Positions 6,140 through 12,345 are shown, numbered from the stretch's first letter. The stretch is 13,348 nucleotides of DNA from Sphingobium sp. (GCA_030148625.1 JASBTC010000264.1:1-13348), one strand, 5' to 3'. Notes: generated by a model not told the origin, from the sequence alone. Made by a program: numbers and translations.

Positions 6140-7675
6140 TCAGGTGGTGGGAAGCGCCGTGCAGTTCGAGCTGGTGGCGCCGAAGCCGACATAGCTCGCA
6201 TTGCAGGTCCAGCCGGCATACCAGGTGTCCGACGAGTTGCGGACCGCACCGATATAGGCGGTGGTGTCGAAGAAGGCGTTGAGCGTCTTGGCATCGAACG
6301 CCGTCACCGCGGTCTCGTTGGCGCCGTTGATATAGATGCTGGCGAGCGTCGAGGTGCCGGTGGGGACATTGTTGTTGCCCGCGAACAACGCCGCGATCGC
6401 ATCCGACGAGACGTCGGCTTCGTTGCGGAACGGCGTCGGGCACGACATGAACACCGAACGGAAGACCGGCGGGCCATCGTCCTGCAGGCCGGCATCGGCC
6501 GGACGCATCGTCGTGGTGCCGGTCTGGTCGATGTCGACGCAATTCTGCGTACCGACGACGACGCTGTTGACCAGGCGATAATCCGCGCCGCCGCGGATCA
6601 GGATGGTGTTGCCGCCCTGGACCGTCGAACGCTGGATGAAAGTGGCGTTGGACACCATGGTCTTTTGGCGAGGCAGCGCGTCCTCATTGTTGTTCGAATC
6701 CGCCTCGATCATCGAGTCACCATTGCTGGAGTCGCGCTGGACGGCGATGACGTACTGGATGAAGCCCTGATAGCCGAGATCGGTATCGAGGCCGTCATCG
6801 TCGGCACCGGTGATCACGAGGTGCTTCAGATTGGCGCGACCGCCGAAGATTTCGATGCCATCGTCCGAGCTGTTATGGACCTGGATATTGTCGAGCGTGG
6901 TGTTGCTGCCGACACCGCCCAGGGTCAGGCCCTGCAGTTCGTTGCCCGGCGCAATCGCAAAGCCCGAATAGCGGATCTGGACATATTTGAGCGTGCCGCT
7001 GTTGTCGGTGGCGACGGCGCCGCCATAAAGCGAGCTCGTCGTGCCTTCGATGACCTGCTGGCAATTTTCCGAGCCGCCGGCGACCTGGGTGTTGCAATCG
7101 CTGATCGGCGCGCGGCCGAGGAGGATGATGCCGCCCCAGAGGCCCTGGCTGCTGTCGGTGACGCTGCCTTCGACATTGGCGCGCGCGGTGAAGATGATCG
7201 GCTGCGCGGCGGTGCCGACCGCGTTCAGGCGCGAACCGCGATTGACGACCAGATAATCATTGCCCGCAGACGCGAAGAAGATCGTGCCCGGCTGAACGGT
7301 CAGCGTCACGGCCTGGCCGTTGGCGGCACTGCCGTTGCCACCTACATCGGTGCCGACATTAACCGGGCCCGAGATCGAGTAGGCGACGCCTGGCAGGTTC
7401 TGAATGGTGGTGTCGGTAGAGAAGCGGGTCGGCAGTTCGCATGCGCGCTTCGAGCCGACGACGCCGCGATCGACATAGCCGGTCGGGCATGAGGCGGCCG
7501 GGCTGCCCGGAGGCGTCGGCGTGGGCGTCGGGGTTGGCGTGGGAGTCGGGGTCGGGGTCGGTACGATGATCACGCCGTCGCCGGGCGAGGCGACGTCATC
7601 GGCGCCGCACGCCGCCAGCGTCGAAAACGCGCAGCCGGCAAGAAGAATTGAACTAATCCGTTTGATCGTGGCCAT
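6140..7675 (-). CDS. Surface-type beta-helix lipoprotein, possibly ElpS-like, paired with the TonB receptor
   Basis: A 511-residue predicted lipoprotein of no firmly known function. The N-terminus (MATIKRISSILLAGC..) has two possible lipoboxes: LAG-C15 and the more likely LAA-C23, which gives a longer hydrophobic core. Residues 39-54 are eight Pro-Thr repeats that would form an extended stalk. The rest (about 95-450) looks like a right-handed parallel beta-helix: regular turns such as LTVQPGTIFF, RGSRLNAVGTAAQPIIFTA, WGGIILLGRA and LKYVQIRYSG, with Asp-rich turns SSDDGIEIFGG (269-279) and GADDDGLDTDLG (290-301) that may bind calcium. Eight cysteines follow the lipid site (63, 79, 194, 205, 379, 412, 491, 505), consistent with disulfides. 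GGAGATATC precedes the ATG. PhoB-like repeats lie upstream and the TonB receptor gene follows. A surface subunit or phosphate-scavenging helper is inferred from context and from similarity of setting to Caulobacter ElpS, not from recognised catalytic residues. Confidence 0.85.
   Translation of the reverse strand: MATIKRISSILLAGCAFSTLAACGADDVASPGDGVIIVPTPTPTPTPTPTPTPTPPGSPAASCPTGYVDRGVVGSKRACELPTRFSTDTTIQNLPGVAYSISGPVNVGTDVGGNGSAANGQAVTLTVQPGTIFFASAGNDYLVVNRGSRLNAVGTAAQPIIFTARANVEGSVTDSSQGLWGGIILLGRAPISDCNTQVAGGSENCQQVIEGTTSSLYGGAVATDNSGTLKYVQIRYSGFAIAPGNELQGLTLGGVGSNTTLDNIQVHNSSDDGIEIFGGRANLKHLVITGADDDGLDTDLGYQGFIQYVIAVQRDSSNGDSMIEADSNNNEDALPRQKTMVSNATFIQRSTVQGGNTILIRGGADYRLVNSVVVGTQNCVDIDQTGTTTMRPADAGLQDDGPPVFRSVFMSCPTPFRNEADVSSDAIAALFAGNNNVPTGTSTLASIYINGANETAVTAFDAKTLNAFFDTTAYIGAVRNSSDTWYAGWTCNASYVGFGATSSNCTALPTT
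7514..7561 (-). repeat. Degenerate hexanucleotide tract encoding (Pro-Thr)8
   Basis: Eight consecutive CCN-ACN codon pairs (codons 39-54 of the lipoprotein) form a 48-bp imperfect repeat. The third bases vary (C, G, T, A), so this is selection for Pro-Thr rather than a recent slippage product. A Pro-Thr tract just after a lipid anchor usually serves as a rigid or extended linker that lifts the folded domain off the membrane. Confidence 0.9.
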
Positions 7676-7798
7676 GATATCTCCGCTCCCGGCTGGTCCG
7701 GGGTTTGAGCTTGTGGAGAGGCGATATGCTTGACCGACTCGCAGCCCCCTTCGCCCTCGGCTGCGGCCCTAGAGGTGGATGGTGACGCGCTTGTGCGA

Positions 7799-7843
7799 CT
7801 TATGAGACGGTTCGAAGACATCGATATGACTGATTTGTGACCG
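7799..7843 (-). promoter_or_regulatory. PhoB-box-like repeat array and promoter for lipoprotein-TonB operon
   Basis: On the minus strand, CGGTCACAAATCAGTCAT (7843-7826) matches the PhoB box CTGTCAT-A[AT]A[AT]-CTGTCA[CT] at 16 of 18 positions. Two weaker repeats continue at exactly the same 11-bp pitch: the half-sites start at 7841 (GTCAC), 7830 (GTCAT), 7819 (GTCTT) and 7808 (GTCTC). A possible -10, CATAAG (7804-7799), sits about 10 bp after the third half-site, as expected when PhoB replaces the -35 contact. This would give a leader of about 115 nt. The repeats are seen; PhoB binding is inferred. Confidence 0.62.
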
Positions 7844-7912
7844 CCCGTGCCCGTGGCGTGCGCGGAATTCATCGATCCTTCAGGATAAGCGCCACGATAG
7901 GCGAGCATGCGT

Positions 7913-7953
7913 GGGCACGGCCGGGCGACATTGTCGCAAAGGGGCACGGCCGG
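7913..7953. repeat. Direct repeats flanking a palindrome upstream of the S51 peptidase gene
   Basis: The 12-mer GGGCACGGCCGG occurs at 7913-7924 and again at 7942-7953 (29 bp apart). Between them lies the perfect palindrome GCGACA-T-TGTCGC (7925-7937). An inverted copy with one mismatch (CCGCCCGTGCCC, 7841-7852) touches the PhoB-like element. The arrangement resembles operator sites for a regulator that binds as a dimer, but I cannot name one. Confidence 0.5.
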
Positions 7954-8026
7954 ACCGGCAGTCCCAGCACCCGGCTTGACAAATCCGGCGCGACTTTGTT
8001 GCCTCGGCGATATTGGAGGGGGCAAC

Positions 8027-8809
8027 ATGAACCGTCGGGATATACTGTGCGCCGGGGCTGCCATGTCGCTTGCCGGCCTGCCGCTGCTGCGATCCTCCCC
8101 TGCCCGCGCGAAAGCCGATGTCAGGAAGCTCTTTATCTATGGCGGGGACTTCAACACCGTCTTCACCCGTTATGCGGCGTCGCTCACGGGCAAGGAGAAT
8201 CCCAGGATATGCTTCCTGCCGACGGCGTCCGGCGATGCGGCCGGCAATATCGTGCGATGGTTCGAATCCTGCGCCACGCTGCCGGTCAGGCCCTTTGTGC
8301 AACGTGCCTTCATCTCCTCCCACAATCAGAAGGAGTCCTTCGAAACGGTCTTTGCGGGCATGGACGCCATTCTGGTCGGCGGGGGCAACACGCTCAACAT
8401 GATCGCCGTCTGGAAGGCGCAGGGCATCGACAAGGCGTTGAGGACGGCGTGGGACAATGGCGTCGTGCTGGGTGGCGGCAGCGCGGGTTCCCTATGCTGG
8501 TTCGAGCAGGGCACGACGGACTCGCGCCCGGGCGAACTGAGCACCGTCGACGGACTGGGCTTCATCAGCGGCAGCCACTGCCCACATTATGACGCGGAGG
8601 CGAGCCGCAGGCCACTCTACCATTCCAAGATCAAGAGCGGCGAGTTCAAGCCGGGCTATGCCTGCGACGATCGTGCCGGCATCTATTTCGAGAACGAGAC
8701 CGTGAAACAGGTCGTCTCGCTCGATGAGAAGAGCAATGCCTATTATGTGTCGCGAAAGGATGGGGACGCGATCGAGCGCGTGCTTCCCAAGCAGATCCTG
8801 AAGCCGTAG
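8027..8809 (+). CDS. Exported S51-family serine peptidase (PepE/cyanophycinase-like) with Tat-type signal
   Basis: A 260-residue member of peptidase family S51, whose known members are dipeptidase E (acts on Asp-X dipeptides) and cyanophycinase. Visible signatures are FIYGGDF near 36-42, ICFLPTASGDAAGN (61-74), ILVGGGNTLNMIAVW (115-129), the nucleophile elbow GGGSAGSLCWFE with Ser152, TTDS with Asp165, and GSHCPHYD with His184/His187. The N-terminus (MNRRDILCAGAAMSLAGLPL..ARAKA) is a twin-arginine-like signal (NRRDIL, a hydrophobic stretch, cleavage near 28-30). This suggests a periplasmic location, whereas E. coli PepE is cytoplasmic. The start at 8027 follows a strong GGAGGGGG ribosome-binding site; the frame is open upstream, but that part is not peptidase-like. 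The gene stands alone, divergent from the lipoprotein gene. The true substrate is unknown. Confidence 0.88.
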   Translation: MNRRDILCAGAAMSLAGLPLLRSSPARAKADVRKLFIYGGDFNTVFTRYAASLTGKENPRICFLPTASGDAAGNIVRWFESCATLPVRPFVQRAFISSHNQKESFETVFAGMDAILVGGGNTLNMIAVWKAQGIDKALRTAWDNGVVLGGGSAGSLCWFEQGTTDSRPGELSTVDGLGFISGSHCPHYDAEASRRPLYHSKIKSGEFKPGYACDDRAGIYFENETVKQVVSLDEKSNAYYVSRKDGDAIERVLPKQILKP

Positions 8810-8816
8810 CGCTCAG

Positions 8817-8843
8817 CCCGATCGCGAACCGGAAGCGATCGGG
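8817..8843 (+). terminator. Stem-loop after the S51 peptidase gene
   Basis: CCCGATCGC (8817-8825) pairs perfectly with GCGATCGGG (8835-8843) over a 9-nt loop, 7 bp after the peptidase stop. No T-run follows on the plus strand, so it is a weak or factor-assisted terminator, or a 3'-end protector. Confidence 0.45.
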
Positions 8844-8890
8844 AAAGGCTCTGGGCGCGACATTCTCTGGATTTCAGGGGGTTTCAAGCG

Positions 8891-8965
8891 TGGTGGGCGC
8901 GGTAGGGATTGAACCTACGACCCCACCCGTGTGAAGGGTGTGCTCTACCACTGAGCTACGCGCCC
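8891..8965 (-). tRNA. tRNA-Val, anticodon CAC
   Basis: The minus strand folds as a complete cloverleaf. The acceptor stem is GGGCGCG/CGCGCCC with discriminator A and encoded CCA (8894-8891), and the D-arm is GCTC-AGTGGTA-GAGC. The anticodon stem is CACCC/GGGTG with loop TTCACAC, giving anticodon CAC, which reads GUG (Val). The T-arm is GTAGG-TTCAATC-CCTAC. Length is 75 nt with CCA. It stands alone, on the same strand as hupB and lon. Confidence 0.97.
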
Positions 8966-9055
8966 ACGCTTGGGCCCGGCCGATGAAGCGACCGGAGGCG
9001 GGTCCAATAGCGGCGCCCGATTGGACGCGCAACATGCCAGCCGAAAATTGACGAT

Positions 9056-9084
9056 AAAAAAGGCGATGCCGGGACACCGCCTTT
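9056..9084 (-). terminator. Intrinsic terminator, minus strand, of an unassigned transcript
   Basis: On the minus strand AAAGGCG (9084-9078) pairs with CGCCTTT (9065-9059) over a 12-nt loop, and the T-run is six T (9061-9056). It lies some 200 bp after hupB and past another terminator, so it either backs that up or ends a short separate transcript starting near 9140. Confidence 0.55.
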
Positions 9085-9146
9085 GTCTGACGCAGGGCGC
9101 CTGGACGATTTCCCGGTATATGCCGGGCCGGCATGGAGACGGCGGC

Positions 9147-9188
9147 AAAAAACCTTCCGCAAGGGCGGAAGCGCCAAACGCTTCCGCC
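9147..9188 (-). terminator. Terminator of hupB with an alternative, mutually exclusive hairpin
   Basis: On the minus strand CTTCCGC (9171-9165... read 5' to 3') pairs with GCGGAAG (9160-9154) over a 4-nt loop, followed by G and six T (9152-9147): a clear intrinsic terminator. The upstream arm of this hairpin can instead pair in a stronger 10-bp stem, GGCGGAAGCG (9188-9179) with CGCTTCCGCC (9173-9164). The two folds share 9165-9171 and cannot coexist, which is the layout of an attenuator or of a fail-safe terminator. Confidence 0.65.
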
Positions 9189-9235
9189 AATCACGTCATT
9201 CAGGCTCTCTCCTTTCGGCCGACCCCGGTTTCGGA

Positions 9236-9288
9236 TTTCGGACCCTTCGGTCCGAAACGATCAGGATCTTGCCGCCGGCATCAAGATC
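9236..9288 (-). other. Two stem-loops at the end of the hupB message
   Basis: TTTCGGACC (9236-9244) pairs perfectly with GGTCCGAAA (9249-9257) around a 4-nt loop. Just upstream on the minus strand GATCTTG (9265-9271) pairs with CAAGATC (9282-9288), overlapping the hupB stop codon. Neither is followed by a T-run, so they look like 3' message-stabilising structures rather than terminators. Confidence 0.5.
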
Positions 9289-9559
9289 AGTTGACGGCGT
9301 CCTTCAGGCCCTTGCCGGCCTTGAACTTGGGCTGGCTCGACGCCTTGATGGCCATCGGCTCACCGGTACGCGGGTTGCGGCCCTGCGAAGCCTTGCGCTT
9401 GGAAACGGAGAAGGTGCCGAAGCCGACGAGGCGAACTTCGTCGCCCTTCTTCAGCGCACCGGAAATCGCGTCGAAAACGCCCTCAACGGCCTTGCTGGCG
9501 TCGCCCTTGCTCAGGCCCGATGCGTCGGCGACAGCGCCGATGAGCTCTTGCTTGTTCAT
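9287..9559 (-). CDS. hupB: DNA-binding protein HU
   Basis: A 90-residue HU protein, the small dimeric DNA-bending protein of the nucleoid. It starts MNKQELIGAVADASGLSKGD (dimerisation helices), then has the family motif VGFGTFSVSKR (45-55) and the DNA-binding arm QGRNPRTGEPMAIKAS (59-74) with the intercalating Pro63, and ends in FKAGKGLKDAVN. The length equals that of E. coli HU subunits. It lies downstream of lon on the same strand, as in the classical clpX-lon-hupB order, but has its own promoter 60-90 bp upstream and a terminator separates it from lon. The AAGGGGG upstream of the ATG is about 15 nt away, and GGG sits close to the start, so the ribosome-binding site is not ideal. Confidence 0.97.
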   Translation of the reverse strand: MNKQELIGAVADASGLSKGDASKAVEGVFDAISGALKKGDEVRLVGFGTFSVSKRKASQGRNPRTGEPMAIKASSQPKFKAGKGLKDAVN

Positions 9560-9617
9560 GCCCTGGGAACCCCCTTATCACGTGGTTGGAATCAGTCTCC
9601 GGCGAATGCCGGCGCGT

Positions 9618-9647
9618 AGTTAAGGCGGACGATTTAAGACCTGTCAA
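9618..9647 (-). promoter_or_regulatory. Sigma-70-type promoter of hupB
   Basis: The minus strand has a perfect -35 TTGACA (9647-9642), an 18-bp spacer and TTAACT (9623-9618) as -10. The transcript would start near 9611, giving a leader of about 50 nt that begins with the hairpin CCGGC-ATTC-GCCGG. Confidence 0.6.
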
Positions 9648-9660
9648 AGCAAAAGCGCTG

Positions 9661-9683
9661 AAAACACGGGCGATAACCCCGTG
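9661..9683 (-). terminator. Intrinsic terminator downstream of lon
   Basis: On the minus strand CACGGG (9683-9678) pairs with CCCGTG (9670-9665) around the loop GTTATCG and is followed by TTTT (9664-9661). It sits about 230 bp after the lon stop and just before the hupB promoter. Confidence 0.6.
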
Positions 9684-9885
9684 AATCGTGGTTTTTTAGC
9701 GCCCGAATGCCCCTTTGAGGGATTTCGAGGCGGATGGAGCCGCCTGCCGACTCGGAAATCCCGTCAAACCGGGGAATTCGGACTCATTTCGGTTCGACCG
9801 GACCGGAACGAGTCTGGGGGGTCCAAGACCGGTGGAATCACCCACCGGCCCGCGAACCACGGCAAACCAAGGACACGCCGAGCGA

Positions 9886-9906
9886 TCCGGTTCGATCCGA
9901 ACCGGA
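9886..9906 (-). other. Perfect stem-loop right after the lon stop codon
   Basis: TCCGGTTCG (9886-9894) pairs perfectly with CGAACCGGA (9898-9906) over a 3-nt loop, 6 bp after the lon stop. There is no T-run after it, so it is probably a 3'-end protector or part of a two-step transcription end. Confidence 0.5.
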
Positions 9907-9912
9907 CTGCCT

Positions 9913-12321
9913 CTAATGGCGCAAACCGTCCGCTTCCGGATGCCCCGGGGCCGGCGCTTGCGGGGGCTGGGCCGCCAGTTCGTCGGCTTCGGTCCAATCG
10001 ATCGGCTCGATCGACTCGGTCAGCGCCAGCGCCAGCACCTCGTCGACATGCTTCACCGGTACGATCTTCAGCCCATCCTTGATGTTCTGCGGGATCTCGG
10101 CGAGGTCCTTTTCATTGTCGGCGGGGATGAGCACGGTGCTGATCCCGCCGCGCAATGCCGCAAGCAGCTTCTCCTTCAGACCGCCGATCGCCAGCACCCT
10201 GCCCCGCAGCGTCACTTCACCCGTCATCGCCACATCCTTGCGGACCGCGATGCCGGTGAGCGTCGAGACGATCGAGGTCACCATGCCGATGCCTGCGGAC
10301 GGACCGTCCTTGGGCACAGCACCTTCGGGCAAGTGGATATGGATGTCCTTGCGCGAGAACAGGCTGGGCTTGATGCCATAGGATGGCGCACGCGCGCGGA
10401 CGAACGAGAAAGCCGCCTGGATCGACTCGTTCATCACCTCGCCCAGTTTGCCGGTGGTCTTCACCACGCCCTTGCCGGGAACGGTGACCGCCTCGATCGT
10501 CAGCAATTCGCCGCCGACCTCGGTCCAGGCCAGGCCGGTAACCGCACCGATCTGATGCTCCTCCTCGCCAAGCCCGTGACGGAATTTCTGAACGCCGGCG
10601 AAGTCGGCGATATTGTCCTCGGTGATCGTGACGCTCGTCGCCTTGCCCTCGAGAATGCGGCGCAGCGACTTGCGCGCCAGCTTCGCGATCTCGCGTTCGA
10701 GCGTGCGGACGCCCGCCTCTCGGGTATAATGCCGGATCAGCGAGCGCAGCCCGTCGGGCGCCAGCGTGAACTCGCCTTCCTTCAGACCATGCGCCTCGAT
10801 CTGCTTGGCGATCAGGTGGCGCTGGGCGATCTCGACCTTCTCGTCCTCGGTATAACCCTCCAGCCGGATGATCTCCATGCGATCGAGCAATGGCTGAGGC
10901 AGGTTGAGCGAGTTCGCGGTGGTCACGAACATCACGTCGGACAGGTCGATATCGATCTCGAGATAATGGTCCTGGAACTTGTTGTTCTGTTCCGGATCGA
11001 GCACTTCGAGCAGCGCCGATGCCGGGTCGCCGCGGAAATCCTGGCCCAGCTTGTCGATCTCGTCGAGCAGGAACAGCGGATTGGACGTGCCGGCCTTTTT
11101 CAGGTTGGTCACGATCTTGCCCGGCAGCGAGCCGATATAGGTGCGCCGGTGGCCGCGAATCTCGGCCTCGTCACGCACGCCGCCCAGCGACTGACGGATG
11201 AACTCGCGCCCGGTCGCCTTGGCGATCGATTTGCCCAGGCTGGTCTTGCCGACACCCGGCGGACCGACGAGGCACAGGATCGGGCCCTTGAGCTTGTTGG
11301 TCCGCGCCTGGACCGCGAGATATTCGACGATCCGGTCCTTGACCTTCTCCAGCGCATAATGGTCCTCGTCGAGCACCTTCTGCGCCTGCGCGATATCCTT
11401 CTTCAGCTTGGACTTCTTGCCCCAGGGCAGGCCGAGCAGCACGTCGAGATAATTGCGCACGACCGTCGCCTCGGCGGACATCGGCGCCATCGTCTTGAGC
11501 TTCTTGAGCTCTGCGGTCGCCTTGGTCTTGGCTTCCTGCGAAAGTTTGAGCGTCGCGATCTTCTGGGTCAGCTCGGCAAGTTCGTCGCCCTCGCCTTCGT
11601 CGCCCTCATTGCCCAGCTCGCGCTGGATCGCCTTCAACTGCTCGTTGAGATAATATTCGCGCTGGGTCTTCTCCATCTGCCGCTTCACGCGGCTGCGGAT
11701 CTTCTTCTCGACCTGGAGCACGCCGAGCTCGCCTTCCATAAAGGCGAACGCCATCTCCAGCCGGCGCGGAGGGTCGAGTTCGACGAGCAGCGCCTGCTTG
11801 TCGGAAACCTTGATCGAGATATTGGCCGCGATCGAATCCGCCAGCCGCGCCGCGTCCTCGATCTCGCTCAGTTGCACGGCGGTCTCGGCCGGCAGCTTCT
11901 TGTTGAGCTTGGCGTAATTCTCGAACTGTTCGACCACCGAGCGCATCAGCGCCTGGAGTTCGGTATCCTTCTCGGTCGCGCGATCCTCGATCGGCGTGAC
12001 CGTCGCGACCGCATGGCCGGCCGTCGATTCGAAGGATTCGAGCGTCGCGCGCTGCTTGCCCTCGACAAGCACGCGAACCGTGCCGTCAGGCAGCTTGAGG
12101 AGCTGAAGGACTGTGGCGATCACGCCCAGATCGTACAGATCGTCGCGGCCGGGATCGTCCTCGGCCGGATCGAGCTGGGCGACGAGGAAGATCTCCTTGT
12201 CCGATTCCATCGCCTTTTCGAGCGCCACGACCGATTTGTCGCGGCCGACGAACAGCGGCACGATCATGTGCGGGAACACGACGATGTCGCGCAGGGGCAG
12301 GACAGGATAGGACTTGGTCAT
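9913..12321 (-). CDS. lon: ATP-dependent protease Lon
   Basis: An 802-residue Lon protease, which degrades misfolded and certain regulatory proteins in the cytoplasm. The N-terminal substrate-binding domain is at about 5-200 ([20 protein letters not shown]), followed by a helical coiled segment (200-310). The AAA+ module has Walker A GPPGVGKT (353-360), Walker B LFLLDEID (416-423) and sensor-1 TTAN (467-470). The C-terminal serine protease domain has Ser675 in [11 protein letters not shown] and Lys718 in [10 protein letters not shown], the catalytic dyad. These correspond to Ser679/Lys722 of E. coli Lon, and the length is typical. The ATG at 12321 is chosen because CCGGAG lies 6 bp upstream and the conserved sequence begins there; the frame extends 14 codons further but lacks support. 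A heat-shock-type promoter lies just upstream, after the yqhA-like gene. Confidence 0.98.
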   Translation of the reverse strand: MTKSYPVLPLRDIVVFPHMIVPLFVGRDKSVVALEKAMESDKEIFLVAQLDPAEDDPGRDDLYDLGVIATVLQLLKLPDGTVRVLVEGKQRATLESFESTAGHAVATVTPIEDRATEKDTELQALMRSVVEQFENYAKLNKKLPAETAVQLSEIEDAARLADSIAANISIKVSDKQALLVELDPPRRLEMAFAFMEGELGVLQVEKKIRSRVKRQMEKTQREYYLNEQLKAIQRELGNEGDEGEGDELAELTQKIATLKLSQEAKTKATAELKKLKTMAPMSAEATVVRNYLDVLLGLPWGKKSKLKKDIAQAQKVLDEDHYALEKVKDRIVEYLAVQARTNKLKGPILCLVGPPGVGKTSLGKSIAKATGREFIRQSLGGVRDEAEIRGHRRTYIGSLPGKIVTNLKKAGTSNPLFLLDEIDKLGQDFRGDPASALLEVLDPEQNNKFQDHYLEIDIDLSDVMFVTTANSLNLPQPLLDRMEIIRLEGYTEDEKVEIAQRHLIAKQIEAHGLKEGEFTLAPDGLRSLIRHYTREAGVRTLEREIAKLARKSLRRILEGKATSVTITEDNIADFAGVQKFRHGLGEEEHQIGAVTGLAWTEVGGELLTIEAVTVPGKGVVKTTGKLGEVMNESIQAAFSFVRARAPSYGIKPSLFSRKDIHIHLPEGAVPKDGPSAGIGMVTSIVSTLTGIAVRKDVAMTGEVTLRGRVLAIGGLKEKLLAALRGGISTVLIPADNEKDLAEIPQNIKDGLKIVPVKHVDEVLALALTESIEPIDWTEADELAAQPPQAPAPGHPEADGLRH

Positions 12322-12345
12322 GGAGACTCCGGTGAACACGTAGCA

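Larger units (their letters stand above)
7676..8026. other. Divergent intergenic region between lipoprotein and S51 peptidase genes
   Basis: This 351-bp stretch has no supportable gene. It holds, from left to right: a hairpin in the lipoprotein leader (GCAGCC 7741-7746 with GGCTGC 7759-7764), PhoB-like repeats and a possible -10 (7799-7843), an inverted copy of a 12-bp GC-rich word (7841-7852), and two direct copies of that word flanking a palindrome (7913-7953). A TTGACA (7976-7981, plus strand) could be the -35 of the peptidase gene, but no good -10 follows at 16-18 bp. The strong ribosome-binding site GGAGGGGG of the peptidase lies at the right end. Confidence 0.7.
8966..9286. other. Intergenic region between hupB and tRNA-Val: stem-loops, no gene
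   Basis: These 321 bp contain no convincing protein gene. From the hupB side (right to left) there are hairpins at 9265-9288 and 9236-9257, two competing hairpins at 9154-9188 ending in a T-run, a small palindrome ATGCCG-GGC-CGGCAT (9120-9134), a second T-run terminator (9056-9084), and a 7-bp inverted repeat GTCCAAT...ATTGGAC (9002-9026). The tRNA promoter must lie in about 8966-9055, but I see no clear -35/-10 pair. Confidence 0.7.
9560..9912. other. lon-hupB intergenic region: hairpins, lon terminator, hupB promoter
   Basis: These 353 bp hold no supportable gene. On the minus strand after the lon stop come several stem-loops: 9886-9906, CCGGTGG/CCACCGG (9829-9848), an imperfect GACTC...GAGTC structure (about 9780-9815), and a two-tier fold GGGATTTC...GAAATCCC (9719-9762) with inner AGGCGG/CCGCCT (9728-9745). 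The lon terminator (9661-9683) lies inside a larger imperfect palindrome (9655-9702). Then follow the hupB promoter (9618-9647) and a hairpin CCGGC-GAAT-GCCGG (9599-9612) near the 5' end of the hupB message. Confidence 0.7.

Noticed and set aside
3678..6194. Two long plus-strand open frames (3678-4967 and 5013-6194) inside the TonB receptor gene
   Set aside because: They are antisense shadows of a receptor with intact signal peptide, plug and terminal Phe; the translated text is low in family motifs and has no ribosome-binding site.
6063..6542. A 160-codon N-terminal extension of the TonB receptor frame
   Set aside because: It overlaps the lipoprotein 3' end in another frame, has no homology-like sequence, and the ATG at 6062 has both a ribosome-binding site and a perfect signal peptide after it.
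6665..7492. Plus-strand open frame inside the lipoprotein gene
   Set aside because: It is antisense to a well-supported lipoprotein and its composition (long runs of Ala, Asp, Arg, Val) is that of a GC-frame artefact.
7514..7561. Repeat tract considered as a CRISPR or intergenic satellite
   Set aside because: The unit is 6 bp, in frame, inside a coding region and encodes Pro-Thr; there are no spacers.
7976..8004. TTGACA as a promoter for the S51 peptidase gene
   Set aside because: The -35 is perfect but the sequence 16-18 bp on (TTGCCT) is a poor -10, so it is only mentioned within the intergenic entry.
8874..9194. Minus-strand small open frames around the tRNA
   Set aside because: They run through the tRNA and terminator hairpins, show no start signal, and have the Arg/Pro/Gly-rich composition of random GC-rich frames.
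9886..9906. Hairpin after lon as an intrinsic terminator
   Set aside because: The stem is perfect but no T-run follows; the terminator with a T tail lies further on at 9661-9683.
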